NCBI GenBank assembly: GCA_918797485.1
Contig: CAKKNE010000002.1
Span: 5,174,501 to 5,238,500 of the forward strand
Length of the DNA stretch: 64,000 nucleotides
Source of the DNA: Pelagomonas calceolata
Taxonomy: Eukaryota; Sar; Pelagophyceae; Pelagomonadales; Pelagomonadaceae
Direction: 5' to 3'
The notes below the pieces were generated by a model. It had not been told where the DNA came from, ran no database searches, and saw nothing but the letters and a program-made list of their open reading frames with translations. The position numbers and the translations under genes are program-made. This document shows, in pieces, positions 17,077-23,225 of the stretch (the first letter of the stretch is position 1; each line of letters opens with the position of its first letter).

Positions 17077-19934
17077 ATGGCGGCACTCGCGAAGCCCGAC
17101 AAACAAAGACTACCAAAAAAAGAGGCCGAGACCTTCAAGAACATCGTCAAGTTCTACGAGACGAAGCAGTACAAGAAGGGCCTGAAGGCCGCCGACCTCG
17201 TCCTCAAAAAACACCCCGAGCACGGCGAAACTTTAGCAATGAAGGGCCTCGTCCTGAATTGTTTGGATCGGAAGACGGAGGCCTACGACCACGTCAAAAA
17301 AGGTCTAAGGGCGGACATGCGGAGCCACGTGTGCTGGCACGTCTATGGGTTACTTTATAGGAGCGATAGGAACTACGAGCAAGCTATTAAGAGCTATAAG
17401 CAGGCCTTAAAAATTGATTCTGATAACGTGCAGATTCTCCGGGATCTATCCTTGCTCCAAGTGCAGCTGCGGGACACGCGCGGCTTCTTGGAGACTAGGA
17501 GGCGACTGCTCACGCTGAAGTCGACGAACAAGATGCACTGGATCGCGTACGCTGTTGCTAATCATCTCGATGGGAAGGGTAAGGAGGCGATCAAGGTCAT
17601 CGACGCCTACGGCGAAACGGTCAAGGAGGAAGGCAGGGAGCGGAATTACGAGAATTCCGAATTGGCTCTATATCGGAATTTACTGTTGGAAGAAAGCGGT
17701 AAGTATGACGAAGCGTTGGACCATTTAGATGCTTGTAAAAGTGTAGTAGTCGACGGCTTCGGCTGGCGGAAGAAAAGGGCGGAATTATTGCTGTATGCCG
17801 GTCGGCGCGGCACTACCAGCACAGGTGTCTTGGATAGGAATGAAGCCGTGAGAGCGTGGGTGTCGCTCATAAGGCAACCGGTGGGCGCGGACAACTACCA
17901 CTTCCACCGCGGGTTGCAGTGCGCTTTGTTGGAAGTAGATGCGACGAAATGCCTCGAGCTCATGAGAGAAAAAGCGACGCGCACGCCGACCGATGTGTTG
18001 GTATTATCAGATACACAAGTCACGCTGTTAGACGACGCCTATTCAACCTTAGCTTCCGAACAACCGCGCGCGGACGCGTTTGCCTGGCTGCCGCTGACCT
18101 ATTGTCCCGCGGGTCCGTCCTTCGACGCGCAGCTCGATGCGTTCTGCCGACGGTTTATAAAAAGAGGCGCGCCGGCTCTAGGAAGCGCGCTCGAAAGGTT
18201 GTGGGCCCCTCAACCAAATGATGTCGTCGAGGGCCGGTGTCGCGGTTCGCAGTGCTGTCGGAAGGTTCTGGACATGGCAAAAACGCACGCCGCGGCACTT
18301 TCGTCAAAAAGTACCTTCGCCAACGGCGACGCTACCACACCGACGAGCGAAGCCTGGGCGTTGTATTTACAAGCCCATTGTCTGGAGTGGCTCGGGCAAT
18401 TGGACGAGGCCATGGCTGTGATTGATCGAGCGATAGCACATACGCCAACAGCCGTCGACTTCCCGGAGAAGAAGGCTCGACTCCTCAAGAAGGCCGGTCG
18501 TATTAAAGATGCAGCGGAGATGATGGACACCGCCCGAAAATTGGATTTGGCGGATCGGTACATCAATAATAAATGTACAAAGTACATGTTACGAGCCGGC
18601 AACGTTGACGACGCCCGAGCCACGGCGGCGTTATTTACTCGCGAAGAGGCCGGTGAACCGGAGCAGCATCTGAGAGATATGCAAGCCTCCTGGTATGAAT
18701 TGGAGGTTGGTTCAGCATTGGCGCGGCGCGTGACAACCGGCACACCAGCAGAATTGCGGGAGCTAGCTGGCCCGGCGCTCAAACTGTTTCTGAGCGTAGA
18801 AAAGCACTTCAGCGACTTCGTCGAGGACCAGTTCGACTTCCACACGTACTGCGTGCGCAAGATGACTCTTAGAGCGTATGTATCTGTTTTGAAGCTGGAG
18901 GATAACATACGGGGGCACAAGGCCTTCGTCAAGGCTTGCGTCCAAGCCGCGGAGCTCTACTTATTGCTACACAAGGCCGACTCGGCGGAAGTCGCCAACT
19001 GTGTGGAAATCAACCAGTGCGTCGGGTGCTCGGCGATGACGCGGCCGTGCCGGCTCCGTCGAGCGGTGACGAACCGGCACCGCCACGCCATCGAGCAGGC
19101 GTCGCGTCGATGGCGTGGAGGACGACGCGACGGTTCAGCACGAACGCGCCGTAAAATTTGATTTCCACACAGGTCGCCAAGCCCCAGGAAGCCGTGGACC
19201 CGAAGCTCGCCAAGGCCTTGGCCAAGAGAGAAAAGGCCAAGGCAGCGAAGGCGAAACGCAAGGCTGAAGCTGACGCCAAGGCTCAGGCCGAAGCCGCGAA
19301 AGAAGCCGCGAAAAATGATGACAGTAAAAAGAAGCTGCCGAAACGCGACGCTGATGAAGATCCGAAAGGAGAGAAATTAGCCGCGCTCGAGCCGTTGAAG
19401 GAGGCTACTAGACTATCCAAAGCATTGGAGAAGTACGCGGCATCTTCCGTAGAGACGCACGCGCTGGCCTTCGACGTGTCTATGGTGCGGGCCAAGCCGT
19501 TGTTGGCGCTCCGCGCGTTGCGACGATTATCAAAACAGAGCGACCAGCGGGCCTTCGTCGTGCGGTTGGCGCGGCTGACGCAAGCGCGGCCGGCGATGAC
19601 GTTAACGGCTACGGTCGCTTCAGTGCTCGACGCGGAGCTGAAGGACTTGTTGTCTGGTGGTGACTGCGTCGCGTTTTTGCGCGGATTCGCGGCGCGGCGG
19701 CCCTTGCTCAGGGACCGGAGCGCGGCGGCGCGGGCGCTGCACGTGCTCGGCGCCTCGGACCCGTCCCTGATTTTGCGGGCCGACGCGGCGGACCCAGATA
19801 TGGCGAAGCCACTGCCGGTCCGGGACTTCGAGGACGCGCTGGCGACGCTGCGGGACGGCGACGGGGCCGCGGCGGGGACGTTCCGGGAGGAATGTCAGAG
19901 GAGGTTTCCCGGCGCGGACTTCCTCCTGAAATAA
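17077..19934 (+). CDS. NAA15: N-terminal acetyltransferase A auxiliary subunit NAA15
   Basis: Exons 17077..18990 and 19173..19934, joined in phase 0, 891 residues. It is the TPR scaffold that binds catalytic NAA10 and anchors NatA on the ribosome. The start LPKKEAETFKNIVKFYETKQYKKGLKAADLVLKKHPEHGETLAMKGL is the conserved NARP1 opening. TPR units continue (VCWHVYGLLYRSDRNYEQAIKSYKQAL, DNVQILRDLSLLQVQLRD). The C-terminal part has the K/A-rich helix KALAKREKAKAAKAKRKAEA, then GEKLAALEPLKEATR and the ETHALAFDVSMVRAKPLLALRAL block. The intron is a mobile introner with intact ends. Confidence 0.9.
18991..19172 (+). mobile_element. Introner with perfect 15-bp TIR and 8-bp TSD
   Basis: The element body is 18999..19172 (174 bp). 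It begins CTGTGTGGAAATCAA and ends with its exact inverse TTGATTTCCACACAG. Flanks are GTCGCCAA (18991..18998) and GTCGCCAA (19173..19180), a perfect 8-bp duplication. The GT of the first copy is the splice donor and the element's terminal CAG is the acceptor, so removal restores the uninterrupted reading frame. The body carries a CGCCACGCCATCGA / TCGATGGCGTGG hairpin. This is the architecture known for introner elements that behave as DNA transposons. Confidence 0.92.
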
Positions 19935-19956
19935 TTAACTTATGACAAACATACGG

Positions 19957-21249
19957 CTAGAACTTGGGGCACAGCCGCGCCTTGAGTTGCTCGCACACAC
20001 CAGTATTCGACGGACACTTCATGTCCGACCGCTGGCCGACGTTCCAGCAGTAGCGCTCGCCGTCCATGATCGTGTGCCGCGGCACGACGGCGTAGTTGCG
20101 CGGAAAGCAGCCCTTCCGCCCCTTCTCATCTCGCAACCACCAGTAGTAGTCGTAGACCGGCAGTTCGTGCCCTAGCTCCTTGTAGGGGATGTGGTGCAAC
20201 CTCGCGACACACAATTGAAATTCTTCACTATTCTTGTACCCAAGCTTCCGCTGCGTCCTAGCCTGATCACATTTATGCAATTGCCACGTCTGGTCGTCAT
20301 AATACGCCGTGAGCAGGTCCATCCATTTCTCGGCGTACCGTCGCGGCAGCAGGACCATCTTATCGTTGAGGCCGCCCCACGACGCGCAGGCCTTGACCAA
20401 TGCTACCGAATCATCAACATCGACACCCACGACGGGCGCGTCGCCGAGCCAGCCCGCGTCGGCCCGCATCTTGACGATGTGATCGAGCTTCCCATGTCTG
20501 GTTTCCCACTTCACCACGTCGCTCCAGACCAAGGAATGCACGAGCATGTGCAACGCGAACGACGGCCACACGAGCTGGAAGCGCTCGACCACCGATTTGC
20601 CCGGGTTCGCGCCGGACCATTTGGACGGCATGTGCGGCGGCCGCCTCACAAGATCGTAGAGGTGGACCTCGACGCCTCGAGCACCCGCTCCAAGGAAGCG
20701 ATCGACGAGGTCCTCCACCACCTTTCTCTCTTGGTTTTCGTCGTAGGAGGGCAACCCATTGAAACGGTGGACGTGCCAATTCGAGGTATGTTTTGGTCTA
20801 GGGCCTTGGATGGTCAAGAACACATACACGTCAAAATGCTTGGCGTATGGTTTTATCACTCTTTCACTGATGGTCGTGTTCGGGTCGACCCTTTGCAACT
20901 CCCCGTTGATCGTGACGCCTACTTTTTTACCTTTCGACTCTGCACTCACAGGATTCGCCGCGAAGCTGCGCCACCGCGTTCGAACGTAGCAGTCGACGTC
21001 CCTCGCTCGCGACGGCACGGCGACGGTGCCATTTTTACGAGTCTCGGGCAGGAAGACCTGGTGGTTCGACGTCGCGGCGGCGCCGAGGCATCCTTTCTGG
21101 TCCCAGAGGTTCGATCCATAAAAACCGTCGGGCCCCAGGATGCGCTGGCGCAGCTCGGCGTCTCCAAGAAAGCCCGTCCAGCGCCGGTTGGTGGCGGCTG
21201 TGGGGGCTGCCCAGCAGCATATTGCCAGGAGCGCGGTGCGAGCGACCAT
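19957..21249 (-). CDS. Secreted/Golgi glycosyltransferase-like protein
   Basis: 430 residues. I start at MVARTALLAICCWAAPTAAT, a clean signal peptide or short signal anchor. The frame is open 40 codons further upstream but that part is basic and introner-like. Recognisable elements are KVGVTINGELQRVDP...ISERVIKPYAKHFDVYVFLTIQ, then LDHIVKMRADAGW and KMVLLPRRYAEKWMDLL. These resemble DUF7796-type glycosyltransferase-like proteins common in algae, where R.D and a late PRR..A pattern recur. Donor and acceptor are unknown. It ends 22 bp from convergent NAA15. Confidence 0.6.
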   Translation of the reverse strand: MVARTALLAICCWAAPTAATNRRWTGFLGDAELRQRILGPDGFYGSNLWDQKGCLGAAATSNHQVFLPETRKNGTVAVPSRARDVDCYVRTRWRSFAANPVSAESKGKKVGVTINGELQRVDPNTTISERVIKPYAKHFDVYVFLTIQGPRPKHTSNWHVHRFNGLPSYDENQERKVVEDLVDRFLGAGARGVEVHLYDLVRRPPHMPSKWSGANPGKSVVERFQLVWPSFALHMLVHSLVWSDVVKWETRHGKLDHIVKMRADAGWLGDAPVVGVDVDDSVALVKACASWGGLNDKMVLLPRRYAEKWMDLLTAYYDDQTWQLHKCDQARTQRKLGYKNSEEFQLCVARLHHIPYKELGHELPVYDYYWWLRDEKGRKGCFPRNYAVVPRHTIMDGERYCWNVGQRSDMKCPSNTGVCEQLKARLCPKF

Positions 21250-21646
21250 CGATCGATCAAGCTGCCGGACCCGGTGCGACCCTTGATGCGTGGCCCGACC
21301 GCCGCCTCGCCAACGTTTCCGCCGCTGCGACGTCGCGTCGTGGAGTGCCAAAGCAATTGTTTTTTGCATGGTACCCGAACCATGTGCCGGTCCCCGGACG
21401 CGTCGCGCAGGCGTCTGGCGGCGAAGTCAAGGCTGCCCGGCCGCGTGTCCGGTCACAAGCTCTGCGAGCAGCTAGTACGATTCGTGGCTAGTACAACAGC
21501 GCAAACCGCTACCGGGCAGCCCCCAAAACACGAGCAAGGAGAACGTGTGGACGAGCGGGAGTCACAGCCAAGTGGACGAGCGGGAGTCCGCGCAACGGTC
21601 CGGAAGTCGCGGGGCTTGCATTCATCGCAGCCCGCTGCAGACACAA

Positions 21647-23182
21647 ATGGCAGTCTCCAGCCTCGACGCGTTGGGCGTCGCCCCGGAGGACATGACGCCC
21701 GCCGAGGCCAAGGAGCTCGCGCGGTTGATGGAGCAGGTGCGCGCGCTCGAGGAGGGCACCTCTACGACACAGCGGAGGGAGACGCCGGCCCTGTTTACGG
21801 CAGAGGAGAAGCCGCAGCGCACGAGGAAACTCCAACGACCCAAAAGCGCGAGAGCGCGCTACCCGTCGAAGACGCTCGCGCGTTCAGCAAAAGACTTTGC
21901 GAAGAAGCAGCAAGCGTTTCGGGCCACGGAATTACGAGAAAAGGCCGAAGATAAACGGAACAAGGGCAACGCGTCTCCGGTCAAGGAAGAGCACGATGAT
22001 GCACCGGTGCCTCCCTCGGAGCCGCCCAAGGACGTCGTGACGCGCGTCGTGCTATGGCCCGAGTACGCTTTACTGAGAGATGGTGATGTCAGAGTGCATG
22101 TCGAGCGGCACTACCGCGAGGCGCCTCGAGGTGCACAGGCGCGGCGCGCTAGGCCTAGGTGGCAATTAATAGCGGCGGCCGAACGGGCGCGACGGCGCTT
22201 GTCATTAAGGTTAGATGCTCTCAGGAGGTACGGCCCGCCGGAGCTGCTGGGCGATGCGCGCGTGCACAGTCGCGGTGACCGACGGTCATCTCATAGAGTG
22301 AGGTGTGCGAAACTACGCTTATTACCTCAAAGTGTCGAGGTCGAGGAGCCGCCGCCCGCACCAATATCAGGGAGACTGGCTCAGACCAAAGAAAAAATAT
22401 CAAGGAACACGCCCGCGTTACATAATGGTAGGAATGCGCCGAAACAGGTGCCGATGCGGGAGGTCTGCGGCTTCTCGGTCCAGGTCGCGGCCCATGCTAG
22501 AGGTTCATTATATATGGACACCTTACACTCTACCTTAGCGAGAAAAGCTCTGGAGCGGAGCGGCGCCAAGCTGAGGCCACTGGGCACGTCGGATTTGGTC
22601 GAGGGCTTGATGGGCTGGCTCGCGCATTTGGGCATGCCCGTGTCGTCTGTAGATGCTCGTAGAATTGAAGAATATGAAAATGAACGCATCGCGAGGGATC
22701 GCGCCGACGAGGAGGAGCAGGCCGACGCGTTGGTGAGGATGCTTGTTGGTGTCGCGGGCACGGACGTGGCTTATGGTTCGTTAGTGGACCACTTGAGAGA
22801 TGCATTGGTACGCGCGCGAAACGCGGCGACGCCGGACGATTCATCATCTGAGGACGAAGAGGGCAATGATTTGGCGGCGTTCGGCGCTCGGGCTTATAGG
22901 GAAGTACGTCATCGCGTCGTCGACGTGGCGCGTCGAAGGGCGGCTAAAAGAGCGGTGGTCGCGGATGGCGCCAACCCTGACGACGCGGCGTTGGTACTGC
23001 GCCTCGCCAAATTAACGGACGATCACGGCCTGGACCTCCAGGAGATATTTCTGGATGCGCCGACGGCGGCGGGCGCCGTGCGGGCCGATGTGAGGGTGCC
23101 CGCGGCGCAGCTGCGGACGGGATTGAGAAGGATGCTGTGCTGCCTCGCTGAGGAGGAGTTTGAAGATCCTGGGGACGTGTAA
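21647..23182 (+). CDS. Unknown 511-aa charged, partly coiled-coil protein
   Basis: No family recognised. The start MAVSSLDALGVAPEDMTPAEAKELARLMEQVRALEEG opens a helical, probably coiled-coil segment. An Arg/Lys-rich stretch follows (RTRKLQRPKSARARYPSKTLARSAKDFAKKQQAFR). About 160-300 is mixed, and the C-terminal half is helical and acidic (SSSEDEEGNDLAAFGARAYREVRHRVVDVARRR). The spacer 21250..21646 upstream holds GCTAGTAC repeated near 21471 and 21487, a weak relative of the promoter motif. Confidence 0.6.
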   Translation: MAVSSLDALGVAPEDMTPAEAKELARLMEQVRALEEGTSTTQRRETPALFTAEEKPQRTRKLQRPKSARARYPSKTLARSAKDFAKKQQAFRATELREKAEDKRNKGNASPVKEEHDDAPVPPSEPPKDVVTRVVLWPEYALLRDGDVRVHVERHYREAPRGAQARRARPRWQLIAAAERARRRLSLRLDALRRYGPPELLGDARVHSRGDRRSSHRVRCAKLRLLPQSVEVEEPPPAPISGRLAQTKEKISRNTPALHNGRNAPKQVPMREVCGFSVQVAAHARGSLYMDTLHSTLARKALERSGAKLRPLGTSDLVEGLMGWLAHLGMPVSSVDARRIEEYENERIARDRADEEEQADALVRMLVGVAGTDVAYGSLVDHLRDALVRARNAATPDDSSSEDEEGNDLAAFGARAYREVRHRVVDVARRRAAKRAVVADGANPDDAALVLRLAKLTDDHGLDLQEIFLDAPTAAGAVRADVRVPAAQLRTGLRRMLCCLAEEEFEDPGDV

Positions 23183-23225
23183 TATAGGCGTCCTTAACTT
23201 AGGCGGACAATATTCCAAAATTCAT

